The notes: a model not told the origin generated them from the letters alone. A stretch of 64,000 nt of DNA from Corallincola platygyrae (GCF_039544265.1 NZ_BAABLI010000033.1:1-64000), one strand, 5' to 3'; positions 17,251 through 26,460 are shown, counted from the first letter of the stretch. Numbers and translations are program-made.

Positions 17251-17298
17251 AGACGGTCAGACTCTAGCCACATAAAAAGAAAGAGGTCTGACCTCTTT
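17251..17298 (-). promoter_or_regulatory. FadR-like operator upstream of fadIJ
   Basis: A perfect 19-base palindrome, AAAGAGGTC-T-GACCTCTTT (17280-17298), contains the GGTCnGACC heart of the FadR/GntR consensus. A second, one-sided GGTCAGAC copy lies at 17255-17262. Both are 57-100 bases before the fadI start, where a repressor would act. In E. coli and Vibrio, FadR represses fad genes until long-chain acyl-CoA releases it. The outer bases (AGA/TCT instead of CTG/CAG) differ from the classical box, so another GntR regulator is possible. Confidence 0.45.
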
Positions 17299-17472
17299 GC
17301 TTAGCATTGTAGCCAGTCGGCCAGTAGTTTCAAACACTCGTTTTGATTTTTGCTTACAAAGTCTGAATTAGGTGGGCTGGATCTCAAGCTTAAAATCGGA
17401 TAAAACCAAGCGCTAGTTAGGTTTTACCTCGAACAAATCGCGACAAAATCAGATAAGAAAGGTGCACGTCAG

Positions 17473-18429
17473 ATGCCTGTCAGTCAGTTTCAACAGCTCA
17501 ACCTCCATTTGAATCAGCAGATCCTGGGACAACCGGAATTAACTCACAATATCCTTATTGCCCTACTCGCTGATGGTCATTTGCTGGTTGAAGGGCCTCC
17601 AGGACTGGCTAAAACTCGGGCCATTAAATCACTCTCTGATGGCATTGAAGCCGATTTCCATCGTGTTCAGTTTACCCCCGATCTATTGCCCGCCGATCTG
17701 ACAGGTACCGATATCTACCGTCCGGAAAATGGCAGTTTTGTATTCCAGAAAGGGCCGCTATTTCACAACCTGATCCTTGCCGACGAGATCAACCGTGCAC
17801 CGGCAAAAGTACAGTCCGCATTACTTGAGGCGATGGCTGAACATCAGATCACTGTCGGTAGCAAGACCTATGCATTGCCAGAGCTATTTCTGGTGATGGC
17901 AACCCAAAACCCGATTGAGCAAGAAGGCACCTATCCGTTGCCAGAAGCCCAATTGGACCGCTTTTTGATGCATCTCGAAGTAGATTACCCAGGTGCAGAG
18001 GTCGAACAACAGATCCTGAGCTTAAGCCGCAATGAAGCCAAGGGCAGCACGGTAGAGATTAAGCGTAAGCTATCTCAGCAAGAGATACTCGATGCCCGTC
18101 AGGCGATACTGAACATCCATTTGGCACCGGAATTAGAACACTATCTGGTACAGCTGGTTATCGCGACCCGCCAACCGGAAGCCTATGATGCGCAACTGGC
18201 CAGCTGGCTGCAATTTGGTGCAAGCCCGCGTGCAACCATCTCCCTTGAGCGTTGCGCTCGCGCAAATGCCTGGCTGTCAGAACGGGATTTTGTCACGCCG
18301 GATGATATCCACCGTGTATTCCATAACGTGCTTCGTCACCGCTTGTTGCTCAGCTATGAGGCAGAAGCTGATGGCATCACTGTCAATCAGGTCCTCGACA
18401 AGATACTAACCCTGGTACCACTTCCTTAA
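17473..18429 (+). CDS. MoxR family AAA+ ATPase
   Basis: 318 residues. Walker A GPPGLAKT (41-48), Walker B LILADEINRA (about 100-109), sensor region MATQNPIEQEGTYPLPEAQLDRF, and a C-terminal lid with ASPRATISL. MoxR ATPases act as chaperones that activate VWA-domain partners, and here the VWA genes follow directly. The ATG has an AGAAAGG ribosome site. It is the first gene of a six-gene run with intergenic gaps of 19 bases or overlaps. Confidence 0.93.
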   Translation: MPVSQFQQLNLHLNQQILGQPELTHNILIALLADGHLLVEGPPGLAKTRAIKSLSDGIEADFHRVQFTPDLLPADLTGTDIYRPENGSFVFQKGPLFHNLILADEINRAPAKVQSALLEAMAEHQITVGSKTYALPELFLVMATQNPIEQEGTYPLPEAQLDRFLMHLEVDYPGAEVEQQILSLSRNEAKGSTVEIKRKLSQQEILDARQAILNIHLAPELEHYLVQLVIATRQPEAYDAQLASWLQFGASPRATISLERCARANAWLSERDFVTPDDIHRVFHNVLRHRLLLSYEAEADGITVNQVLDKILTLVPLP

Positions 18430-18448
18430 ACGGGAGTCTTAATCAGCG

Positions 18449-19393
18449 ATGGCATCAACAAACGAACAAGCAGGTTGGCTATTAGAGCAGGCCAGCCTGA
18501 TCGCACTAAAGCAGCAGGCTGGCACTATCTCATTAGCCAGGCCAAGGCAACTGCGCAGCAAGCTTGCTGGCTCATACCAGTCCAAGGCGCGCGGTCGCGG
18601 AATGGAATACGCTGAAACCCGTCACTATCAGCCGGGCGATGACATTCGCAGTATCGACTGGCGTGTAACCGCCCGAACCGGTAAAGCCCATACCAAACTG
18701 TTCCATGAAGAACGAGAGCGTCCGGTGTTCTTTCTGGTGGACCTGGGTGCCAGCATGCAGTTTGGCAGCCAGTGGCGGTTTAAATCTGTTCAAGCCGCCC
18801 ATCTGGCTAGCTTGTTAGCCTGGCAAGCCTGCATCGCAGGTGACCGCATTGGCGGTCTGGTCTGGAACCAACACTCTCATCAGGAATTGAAGCCTCGCAG
18901 TCGCTCGGGCGCCGTGCTGCAGCTGATTCATGCCATGGTCGGCCTGAACAGCGACGGCAGCGATAGCAGCGATGCTGCCAGTACAAGTACAAGTCAGGAC
19001 TTTAACCAGGCTCTGAGCCGGTTGCGTTACATCGTAAGACCAGGCAGTCAGGTGATACTTATCAGTGACTTTCATCAGCTCAATGACGAAGGTAAACGCC
19101 ACCTGTCGCTGCTGAGCAGACACAATGATCTGATTGGTTGCGAGATCTACGACCCCCTTGAACTGGAGTTGCCACAGGCCAGTTTTGGCCAGTCATTGGC
19201 GATCACTGACGGCGACAAAGAGGCACAGCTTGCGATTGGCACCAAACAGCAACGGCTGGCACATCAAAGTCATCTGGAAAATGCCCGAGCGATGAGATTA
19301 GCAAGACTTCAGCAGGCGGGTTGCCGACTGTTTCATATCGGTGCCCATACTGAGATCAGCAAACAGTGGCGGGGGCAGCAACATGGCGCCTGA
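18449..19393 (+). CDS. DUF58 domain-containing protein (Bat operon)
   Basis: 314 residues. The DUF58 signature YQPGDDIRSIDWRVTARTGK lies at about 55-74 (the motif begins RHYQPGDD). It is followed by a VWA-like fold starting VFFLVDLGASMQFG (MIDAS-type DLGAS instead of DxSxS) and a later ILISDFHQL. No membrane segments are seen, so it is probably a cytosolic partner of the MoxR ATPase. Its last 11 bases overlap the next gene's start. Confidence 0.88.
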   Translation: MASTNEQAGWLLEQASLIALKQQAGTISLARPRQLRSKLAGSYQSKARGRGMEYAETRHYQPGDDIRSIDWRVTARTGKAHTKLFHEERERPVFFLVDLGASMQFGSQWRFKSVQAAHLASLLAWQACIAGDRIGGLVWNQHSHQELKPRSRSGAVLQLIHAMVGLNSDGSDSSDAASTSTSQDFNQALSRLRYIVRPGSQVILISDFHQLNDEGKRHLSLLSRHNDLIGCEIYDPLELELPQASFGQSLAITDGDKEAQLAIGTKQQRLAHQSHLENARAMRLARLQQAGCRLFHIGAHTEISKQWRGQQHGA

Positions 19394-19901
19394 CCTACAA
19401 CTGGAAGCTATCATTCTGCCTGAAGCGGTCAATGCCTATTGGTCGCCAGCGCTCACAAAGCTGGTCAGCGGTATCGCTTTTGCCATTGTGGCCATCGCAG
19501 TCGTATTGGCCGTGAATTATTACCGAAAGCGCCATTATCGGGCCGCCTTAAAAGCACTTTCACAGATGACCGATGCTGAGCTGAGCAAGGTCTACCCGGT
19601 GAATATGCTGCTAAAACAATTGGTGGGTAAATACCTGCCCTTTGATCAGGTTTCATCACTTACTGGCGCAGACTGGATCGCTTTTCTAAACAAGCATTCA
19701 TCACTGCTCAAGCCAAGTAGTCATTTGCTGGTTTTGGCGGATGATCTTCGCTTTAGCAAAGACGGCAACGTCAACATCGCGCCTACGCAACTTAGGGCAG
19801 TCGTCGAACAGTGGATTACTAGTGCCAATCTGCACAAGCAGGCAGCTGCCAGTTCGACACTGACGCCAAGCAAAAAAATAGCGGGGGGCCAAGATGCTTG
19901 A
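19383..19901 (+). CDS. DUF4381 domain-containing membrane protein
   Basis: 172 residues from ATG 19383, which overlaps the DUF58 gene end; the frame is open to 19341 but that start lies deeper in the previous gene. One transmembrane helix (about 25-48: VSGIAFAIVAIAVVLAV) follows a short periplasmic start containing LPEAVNAYWSPAL. The cytosolic remainder shows the DUF4381 pattern (YRRHYRAALKAL-like, LLKQLVGKYLP, GADWIAFLN). The family occurs almost only between DUF58 and batA genes and is presumed to be an assembly partner. Its function is unknown. Confidence 0.85.
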   Translation: MAPDLQLEAIILPEAVNAYWSPALTKLVSGIAFAIVAIAVVLAVNYYRKRHYRAALKALSQMTDAELSKVYPVNMLLKQLVGKYLPFDQVSSLTGADWIAFLNKHSSLLKPSSHLLVLADDLRFSKDGNVNIAPTQLRAVVEQWITSANLHKQAAASSTLTPSKKIAGGQDA

Positions 19902-20901
19902 GTTGTATTGGCCCTGGCTGCTTTTGTTGCTGCCGCTGCCGTTCGCCAGCTATTTTTTGCTGCCCAAAGTAGAACGAAAACAAGGCGCTCTGAAACTGCC
20001 CACCTTCCACCTGCTTGCCGATGGCACGGCAGAAAAACAAGAAGCCCACCCGATGGCTCGCCGCTGGCTGGCTATTGTCGCCTGGAGTTTATTAGTACTG
20101 GCCGCCGCCAGGCCACAGTGGTTGGGAGAGCCCGTGGCCGTGCCAGCCAAAGGCCGAGATTTGATGCTGGCCGTTGACCTGTCAGGCAGCATGGAAATTA
20201 AAGATATGCGTGTCGGTGGCCGCACCGTTGACCGCCTGACTTTGGTTAAACATGTAGTCGGCGAGTTTATTGGTCGTCGCCAGGGCGATCGCGTTGGTTT
20301 GATTCTGTTTGCCGATAACGCCTATCAGCAGGCACCACTCACCTTCGACACCGCCACGGTACAGACACTGCTGGAAGAAACGGTCATTGGCCTGGTTGGC
20401 CAGGCAACTGCAATTGGAGAAGCAATAGGACTGGCAACCAAGCGGTTACTGGCCGATCAACAAGAACAAAAAGTACTGGTGCTGTTAACCGACGGCGAGA
20501 ACACCGCCGGAGAAGTTGCCCCTTTGGATGCGGCAAGAGTCGCTGCAGAACAGGGCGTTAAGATATACACCGTAGGTGTGGGTGCCGACGTCATGGTGAA
20601 GCGTACCTTTATGGGCCAACGTAAAGTCAACCCCAGCCGGGATTTGGATGAAGTCACCCTAACCAAAATCGCAGCCCTGACTGGCGGCACCTATTTCCGC
20701 GCCCGAGATGCGGCGGATCTAGAGCAAATTTATACCGAGATCGAATCGCTGGAACCCGTGGACCAATCTCGCCCAATGATGCGTCCACGTACCGAGATCT
20801 ACGTCTGGCCGCTGGCACTCGCCTTTGTGCTCTCGTTTATCGGCCTGGCCTGGAACCAGTTTGCAAAGGCCCTATTTGACAAAAAAGGGAGGCAAGCATG
20901 A
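19894..20901 (+). CDS. batA: VWA domain membrane protein BatA
   Basis: 335 residues. N-terminal helices (about 5-23 and 58-72) are followed by a periplasmic or cytosolic VWA domain (88-290) and a C-terminal helix (about 307-325). The MIDAS motif is intact: DLSGSM (95-100), a threonine region around QATAIGEAIG, and LLTDGENTAGE. It overlaps the previous gene by 8 bases and the next by 4. Bat proteins are linked to stress tolerance in Bacteroides and Leptospira, but the molecular role is unsettled. Confidence 0.88.
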   Translation: MLELYWPWLLLLLPLPFASYFLLPKVERKQGALKLPTFHLLADGTAEKQEAHPMARRWLAIVAWSLLVLAAARPQWLGEPVAVPAKGRDLMLAVDLSGSMEIKDMRVGGRTVDRLTLVKHVVGEFIGRRQGDRVGLILFADNAYQQAPLTFDTATVQTLLEETVIGLVGQATAIGEAIGLATKRLLADQQEQKVLVLLTDGENTAGEVAPLDAARVAAEQGVKIYTVGVGADVMVKRTFMGQRKVNPSRDLDEVTLTKIAALTGGTYFRARDAADLEQIYTEIESLEPVDQSRPMMRPRTEIYVWPLALAFVLSFIGLAWNQFAKALFDKKGRQA

Positions 20902-22910
20902 CAAGCCTTCTCGATTTTCATTTTATGCGCCCCTATTGGTTGTTGCTGCTGACCCCCCTGCTCCCCACCCTGTGGTGGCTGTATAGGCAACAGTATGCCA
21001 GCCGTGGTTGGCAAAAGTTTGTCAATCCGGCGCTGCTCAATAAATTGATGACCAGCCAACAAAACCAGCGACACTCTGGATTAGTACTGTTGGCAGTCGC
21101 CTGGGTAATAGGTACGGTCGCGCTTGCGGGCCCTAGCTGGTATCAAACCAGCACCCCTATCAGCAAAGTGCCAACGGCCCGTGTCCTGCTGATGGATATG
21201 TCACTCTCCTTGTTGGCGACAGATCTTAAGCCCAACCGACTGACACAAGCGCGGTTTAAGGCGATGGACCTTCTTGATCGCTGGCACGAAGGGGATACCG
21301 GCCTGATTAGCTTTGCCGGGGATGCGTATGTACTGAGCCCGCTGACAGCAGATATAAATAACCTCAAGACCATGTTACCCGCGCTGGACCCCACCATCAT
21401 GCCCGCGCTAGGTAGCCGACCTGATAAAGCGATCGCCAAGGCGATCGAACTGCTGCAAAGCGCTGGTTACCAGCAAGGAGATCTTTACCTGATTGGTGAT
21501 GAGATCCGCCCTGCTCAACAATCCAGAATCGATGGCCTACTGGGTGATAATTTCCGTCTGCATATCCTGGGTGTCGGAACGCCAGCAGGCGGCCCGATCC
21601 GTATGCCTGATGGCAGTCTGCTGAAAATGCCCGATGGTGAACTGCCCGTCCCCGGACTTGATGAATCAACCTTAAGAGCGGCAGCCAGCACGAGTGGCGG
21701 CAGTTATGTTCGCCTCTCAGCCAGCGATGCGGATCTGGACAGGCTTGCAAGTGCATCTGCCGCCGGATTCGCAGACAGAGAGTCGGGAGACGGCGAAGTT
21801 AAAAGCTGGCATGACGCCGGATACTATTTTGTACTGCTATTATTGCCCCTCGCCGCATTAGCATTCAGGCGGGGACTGCTGGTAGCCCTCGTGGGACTGC
21901 CACTTTTTATGTCGCCGATTGAACAGGTAAAAGCCTCGCCCCTGCCAGGCTGGCTGCAAAGCGATGATCAGAAGGCGAGCGAAGCCTTTAACAAAGGTGA
22001 CTTCAAGTCTGCCGCCGAACGCTTTGAAAACGACGCATGGCGTGCTGCCAGCCTTTATAACGCAGGTGATTATGAAGCAGCCGCAGCGCTCTACCGCCAG
22101 ATGGAGGGCGCTGAAGCAGAATACAATCTGGGCAATGCACTGGCCAAATCTGGTGATTTCCAAGGGGCGCTGGAAGCATACAACAATGCCCTGGCACAAA
22201 ATCCAGATCTGACGGCTGCAGCAACCAATCGCCAACGCTTGCTCGATTTTCTCGAAGATCAGCCGCCACCATCTTCAGACCCAAAATCTTCAGATCCACA
22301 ATCCCAACCTGACCAGGGCGATAACGAAAGTCCTGATGATCAACAGCAACAGGATGGTGAAGGCGAGCAACCAAGCGACAGTGGCGAACAACACCAGGAC
22401 GAGCCTGATCAACAAAGACAGGAAAACAAAAAGGGACAAGGCGAAAACCAGCAACCAAATCCCAGTGACGATTCAGCTGATGACGGCTCTGCGGATGACT
22501 CCCCCCGTGACGCAACTAAAGATAACTCGCCACCGGAAAACAAACCCAGTCAACAGGGCTCTTCTGATCTAGACGTGAACGATGATGCACCCCAGCAGCC
22601 GCCCTCACCCACACCAGCATCTCAGGAAGCGAAAAAGCAACCTGATACGGTTGAGTCTGGCCAAGAGCAGCAAGAAACCTCCGCGCCGGGCCGGTTAACA
22701 CAAGGCGAGCCTGACGAACAGGCCGAACCTGAGGGTCAGGTAGCTGTTGGCCAACCCGGCGAAGAGCTCAACCCAGAGGATCAGCAACTTCAGCGTTGGC
22801 TGGAGCAAATTCCGGACGATCCCTCTCTGCTTCTCAGAAACAAAATGCAATTGGAACATCGGCGACGTCAAAAAGCCGGTGAGACAACCGAGGAAACACA
22901 ACTGTGGTAA
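20898..22910 (+). CDS. VWA-TPR fusion protein (BatB/BatC)
   Basis: 670 residues. N-terminal helices (12-30, 60-78) precede a VWA domain with DMSLS (100-104) and LISFAGDAY. A membrane helix pair sits at about 308-340, and TPR-like repeats at about 355-450 include AEYNLGNALAKSGDFQGALE. A long Gln/Asp/Pro/Ser-rich, acidic tract (about 455-630) leads to a short conserved tail (WLEQIPDDPSLLLRNKMQLE). This tail is typical of BatB-BatC fusions. The low-complexity tract is real coding: the frame is kept and the next gene overlaps it by 7 bases. Confidence 0.87.
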   Translation: MTSLLDFHFMRPYWLLLLTPLLPTLWWLYRQQYASRGWQKFVNPALLNKLMTSQQNQRHSGLVLLAVAWVIGTVALAGPSWYQTSTPISKVPTARVLLMDMSLSLLATDLKPNRLTQARFKAMDLLDRWHEGDTGLISFAGDAYVLSPLTADINNLKTMLPALDPTIMPALGSRPDKAIAKAIELLQSAGYQQGDLYLIGDEIRPAQQSRIDGLLGDNFRLHILGVGTPAGGPIRMPDGSLLKMPDGELPVPGLDESTLRAAASTSGGSYVRLSASDADLDRLASASAAGFADRESGDGEVKSWHDAGYYFVLLLLPLAALAFRRGLLVALVGLPLFMSPIEQVKASPLPGWLQSDDQKASEAFNKGDFKSAAERFENDAWRAASLYNAGDYEAAAALYRQMEGAEAEYNLGNALAKSGDFQGALEAYNNALAQNPDLTAAATNRQRLLDFLEDQPPPSSDPKSSDPQSQPDQGDNESPDDQQQQDGEGEQPSDSGEQHQDEPDQQRQENKKGQGENQQPNPSDDSADDGSADDSPRDATKDNSPPENKPSQQGSSDLDVNDDAPQQPPSPTPASQEAKKQPDTVESGQEQQETSAPGRLTQGEPDEQAEPEGQVAVGQPGEELNPEDQQLQRWLEQIPDDPSLLLRNKMQLEHRRRQKAGETTEETQLW

Positions 22911-24604
22911 CCCAAACGTTATCTTCGCGCAAAGCGTTATTACTAAGGCTTCTTGGCATTACGCCTTGGCGCTGTCTGCTCCCGTTCATCAGCCTGATGA
23001 TGTCGTTTCACGCGTCAGCAGCACCAGAGATATCTGTCTCAGTGGCGCCGAACCCGGTGTTTGTAGAAGAACGTTTTGTATTAACCATCAAAGCGAACAC
23101 CAGCGCTGACGATTTAGAGTTGGACCGCGATGCCATGCTCAGACAGGGCTTGATCGTGGGTTCAACCAACGTCAGCCGCAATCTGCAGATCATCAATGGT
23201 GATAGCCGTCGAGAAACCACATGGCGTACCGAGCTCTATGCCCGCAAGGCAGGCGTTTATACCCTGCCCGCGCCAGTGGTAGACGGGGTTGTGGGTAAAC
23301 AGATTAAGGTTGATGTGCGACCTATTCCGAAACAAACTGGCCCGGCCAGAGATCTGTTTGTTGATGCCGAGTTGTCCAGTGACACGGCATATATCGGACA
23401 ACAGGTGACTTACACGGTGAAGCTATATCTCGGCGAGGAGCTGCGCGGCGGTAGCCTAGCGGATCCACAAATGCCAAATGCCGAAATCCGCAGCATCGGA
23501 TCAGATAAAGAATCGAGTGAAATTATCGATGGCCGCAGATACCAGGTGATAGCCCGCAGTTTCGCCATCATTCCAGAGCAAGCCGGTACCTTCACCATCA
23601 AAGGGGCCAATGTAAAAGGCCAGCTGGTAAAGCAGAATAGTCGAGGCCAGCTATACGGCATGCCGGTCAATGAGAGTGCATTGGACCAACAACTGACGGT
23701 TAAAAGCCAACCTGAAAGCTATCAGGGCCATTGGTTACCTGCAGAGCTGGTCACCCTCAACGATGAATGGCAACCACAAAGTGACACGCTCAATATCGGC
23801 GAACCGGTGACACGTACCATCACGCTGAGTGCCGTTGGTATTAATGACAAGCTGCTGCCAAAACTTCAGGTCAGTTATCCAAACAGCGTCAAGGTCTATC
23901 CCGATAAAACAGACAACGATACCTATGTTCAAGACCAAAACCTTATCGCTCAGCGCGTCGAGTCTGTGGCGTTAATACCTACCCAACCAGGCTCTCTCAC
24001 CTTCCCGGCCCTGAAAATTCAGTGGTGGGACACCAAAGCTGAAGTGATGCGGATAGCCGAACTTCCCGCCAGAACCATTGATGTTGTGGGCAATGGTCAG
24101 GCACCTGCGGGAGCATCACCCTCACCTTTGACTCAGACAACACAAGTTACTTCCAGCGACTGGCTGTGGCCGTTCTGGATAATGACGTTGTTGTGGATGA
24201 GTTCAACGGGCGTCGCGATTTGGCTGTGGGTTAACAGGCGTCCAGCCACACTAAAAGACAGCAACGCAAAAGCACATGCCATCTACAACGGCCTAAACAC
24301 AGGTTCAGATAAGCAAAAACTTAAACAACTGCTCAGGTCGATAAATGGCCAGTCAGCGACAGAGTCTCAAAAACAGATCCAAGCCTGGTGTTTGCAGCAG
24401 GGTTATCGCCATCGCCAGGATTGGCTCTCGGAGTTCAAACAACCAGAGCAAGACGGTATTACGAAAGCGCTCAAAGCAATGGATAACGCAGTGCAACAAG
24501 GCAGCAACTGGAGCTCTGACGCACTTGTTGCCGCCATCATTGCCGCAGCCAAGCAGCAAAATCAGCCTGAAGACAGTCTGCAAACCTTCTATCCGACCAG
24601 ATAG
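22904..24604 (+). CDS. batD: BatD family protein
   Basis: 566 residues from GTG 22904, overlapping the previous stop. A signal peptide (about 12-43, ending ASA) leads into a large periplasmic part of beta-sandwich repeats (SVAPNPVFVEERFVLTI near 50). One membrane helix at about 420-440 (LWPFWIMTLLWMSSTGVAIWLW) is followed by a cytosolic tail of about 120 residues. It is the last gene of the Bat operon, followed by a strong terminator. Confidence 0.87.
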   Translation: MVTQTLSSRKALLLRLLGITPWRCLLPFISLMMSFHASAAPEISVSVAPNPVFVEERFVLTIKANTSADDLELDRDAMLRQGLIVGSTNVSRNLQIINGDSRRETTWRTELYARKAGVYTLPAPVVDGVVGKQIKVDVRPIPKQTGPARDLFVDAELSSDTAYIGQQVTYTVKLYLGEELRGGSLADPQMPNAEIRSIGSDKESSEIIDGRRYQVIARSFAIIPEQAGTFTIKGANVKGQLVKQNSRGQLYGMPVNESALDQQLTVKSQPESYQGHWLPAELVTLNDEWQPQSDTLNIGEPVTRTITLSAVGINDKLLPKLQVSYPNSVKVYPDKTDNDTYVQDQNLIAQRVESVALIPTQPGSLTFPALKIQWWDTKAEVMRIAELPARTIDVVGNGQAPAGASPSPLTQTTQVTSSDWLWPFWIMTLLWMSSTGVAIWLWVNRRPATLKDSNAKAHAIYNGLNTGSDKQKLKQLLRSINGQSATESQKQIQAWCLQQGYRHRQDWLSEFKQPEQDGITKALKAMDNAVQQGSNWSSDALVAAIIAAAKQQNQPEDSLQTFYPTR

Positions 24605-24631
24605 ATGACGTTGCTGAACTGATAATCCATC

Positions 24632-24659
24632 AAAAAAGGCGGCCGATTGGCCGCCTTTT
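24632..24659 (+). terminator. bidirectional terminator between batD and yfcZ
   Basis: AAAAGGCGGCC-GATT-GGCCGCCTTTT forms an eleven-pair stem with T-rich flanks on both strands. It lies between two convergent genes and can end both transcripts. Confidence 0.9.
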
Positions 24660-24676
24660 CTCTTTTTACTCTGCTT

Positions 24677-24970
24677 CTAGCGAAGGGCTAATTGGAACAG
24701 CAGGCCTTCGGCTTGGCAACCAAAGGTATAAGTACCAGTGAGCTGAATACCACCTTCTACCGCTTGCCTTTCAACTTTTGCAGTAACTGGCTCGGAGGAT
24801 TTACTCTCCGCCACAGACAACCAGTGCGCAAGGATTGTTTCTACGGCTGCTTCGTCAGCAACAATCGCAGAGACTTCCGCGCTGCAATCTTCACCATCGA
24901 GAATGGTGCCAACATCAACACAGCAACACACTTCAGTCTCATTGGCTGTGCATTCGATTTCTTTGCTCAT
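24677..24970 (-). CDS. yfcZ: YfcZ/YiiS family protein (DUF406)
   Basis: 97 residues from ATG 24970, with an AAGGTGATAGGT ribosome site; the frame extends to 25003 without support. It closely follows the E. coli YfcZ pattern: MSK start, ETEVCCCVDVGTILDGEDC, and a C-terminal TFGCQAEGLLFQLALR. The conserved Cys cluster CCC is kept. The function is unknown. In enterics and Vibrio it lies near fadL and fadIJ, as here. Confidence 0.9.
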   Translation of the reverse strand: MSKEIECTANETEVCCCVDVGTILDGEDCSAEVSAIVADEAAVETILAHWLSVAESKSSEPVTAKVERQAVEGGIQLTGTYTFGCQAEGLLFQLALR

Positions 24971-25138
24971 ACCTATCACCTTAACCATAAGTAATGCGGG
25001 CACTATATCTCAGAATAGCCCGAGACGTTTGAACTGTATCAATCACACCGCGCATAATAGACTTTCTGAATTGTCGCTTATCCCCGATAATATCGACAAC
25101 AAAAACAATAACTCCGACTGGATGTTGAGCCCAATTTT

Positions 25139-25708
25139 ATGGCAGTCACACTTTTTCGAAAGAAAAAATCCAAAGACCCGGTCTCTGTAGATATGGCAAA
25201 TAAGCAGAAACGCTACGAGGCCCTGGTTAACGCCCTGCACGGTGACTTATACCGCTATGCATACTGGCTTTGCCACAGCCCCGATATAGCAGAAGACCTG
25301 GTACAGGAGACTTTCCTTCGCGCCTGGCGATCTTTGGATTCGTTAAACGATGAAAAAGCCGCCAAAAGTTGGTTATTCACGATCCTCCGTCGTGAAAACG
25401 CCCGCAGGTTCGAAAGGAAACAGTTAGACGTGGTGGATATTGACGATCAGCCTGTGGCTGATGTGCATTCAGTATCGACAGAACAAGACACTGAAAACCA
25501 TCTGCTTAGACGCCAGATAGAGATGCTGGCCCCTGAGTACCGAGAACCTCTGATATTGCAGGTGTTGGGAGGGTTCAGTGGAGATGAGATTGCTGAGCAG
25601 CTAGGGCTGAACAAAAACACGGTGATGACTCGCCTGTTCCGTGCCCGTAACCAGTTGAAAGAAGCGCTCGAGCGAAACGAAATTAAGCGAGGTCGTAGCA
25701 ATGGATGA
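25139..25708 (+). CDS. ECF-type RNA polymerase sigma factor
   Basis: 189 residues. Region 2 (about 35-90) shows DLYRYAYWLCHSPDIAEDLVQETFLRAWRSL-type residues (quoted in part: AEDLVQETFLRAWRSL). Region 4 (about 125-175) shows YREPLILQVLGGFSGDEIAEQLGLN-like HTH features (EIAEQLGLNKNTVMTRLFRA). The start is not certain: ATG 25139 gives a basic N-terminus, and ATG 25193 (MANKQKRYE) is equally possible, as neither has a strong ribosome site. It overlaps the next gene by 8 bases, the usual sigma/anti-sigma coupling. The regulon is unknown. Confidence 0.9.
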   Translation: MAVTLFRKKKSKDPVSVDMANKQKRYEALVNALHGDLYRYAYWLCHSPDIAEDLVQETFLRAWRSLDSLNDEKAAKSWLFTILRRENARRFERKQLDVVDIDDQPVADVHSVSTEQDTENHLLRRQIEMLAPEYREPLILQVLGGFSGDEIAEQLGLNKNTVMTRLFRARNQLKEALERNEIKRGRSNG

Positions 25709-26432
25709 TCTGGAGTTAAGAAGGCGACTTTATGCTGCTCCCAATGAGCAGGATGACGAGATCCGCGCCGCCTTGGCATCATCCCCTCAGAATCAGCAGT
25801 TTGCTGACGAGTTGAAGCAATTGGATAGCAAGCTGGCTGATGCCATGAAGGTACCTGTGCCGGAAGGATTGGCTGACCGCATTATTCTCAGTCAGTCGAT
25901 GGAGCAATTCCGACAAGAGCGAAAACGTACCCGTGTGCATTTGGCATTGGCGGCGTCTGTTGCCTTTGCGGTGGGCATCAGTTTCAGTCTGCTTAAAGGC
26001 ACGCCGAAACACGAATTCGATATAGTAGAGCATGCTCTAGCCCATGTTTATGGTGAACAGGACCATTTGGGTGATATTGATGAAGGGCTGAGGTTCCAGC
26101 AAGTTAACAGCAAACTGGCCAAATGGGGTGGCTCACTGAATAAAGATATCGGACATATCTATTTTGCCAACTTCTGTGATTTTGATGGCACACGTTCACT
26201 TCACCTGATTGTCGACGATGACCAGGGGCAACGTGTCACCGTATTCTTCGTGCCTGACGATCAGTCACCGGCCGAAGAGGTGTTCACTGATGGCAAGATG
26301 AACGGGAAAGTGCATCACTTTCCTAAATCGAAAGGTCATGGCATGAGCATGGTGGTGTTGTCGTCACCCAACGCAAACCTAGATAACGTTGAAGCCAAGC
26401 TTGAGAAGTCCCTGAAGTGGGAATCCATTTAA
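25701..26432 (+). CDS. DUF3379 protein, probable anti-sigma factor
   Basis: 243 residues. The N-terminal cytosolic part (1-85) has the MDDLELRRRLYAAP start typical of DUF3379. One membrane helix (about 88-104) precedes a periplasmic domain (110-243) with IYFANFCDF and VFFVPDD. No zinc-binding HxxxCxxC is present, so it is not a ZAS-type anti-sigma. Translational overlap with the ECF sigma gene and the membrane topology suggest that it holds the sigma factor; this role is inferred. Confidence 0.82.
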   Translation: MDDLELRRRLYAAPNEQDDEIRAALASSPQNQQFADELKQLDSKLADAMKVPVPEGLADRIILSQSMEQFRQERKRTRVHLALAASVAFAVGISFSLLKGTPKHEFDIVEHALAHVYGEQDHLGDIDEGLRFQQVNSKLAKWGGSLNKDIGHIYFANFCDFDGTRSLHLIVDDDQGQRVTVFFVPDDQSPAEEVFTDGKMNGKVHHFPKSKGHGMSMVVLSSPNANLDNVEAKLEKSLKWESI

Positions 26433-26460
26433 GTTTCGATGCCTATTGATATCTTGAGTG

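Noticed and set aside
17280..17298. Palindrome before fadI as a terminator
   Set aside because: The loop would be a single base and there is no T-run; an operator is more likely.
22250..22760. Low-complexity stretch in the VWA-TPR gene as a repeat element
   Set aside because: It is coding in a single frame, continues into a conserved tail and is typical of BatC-type proteins.
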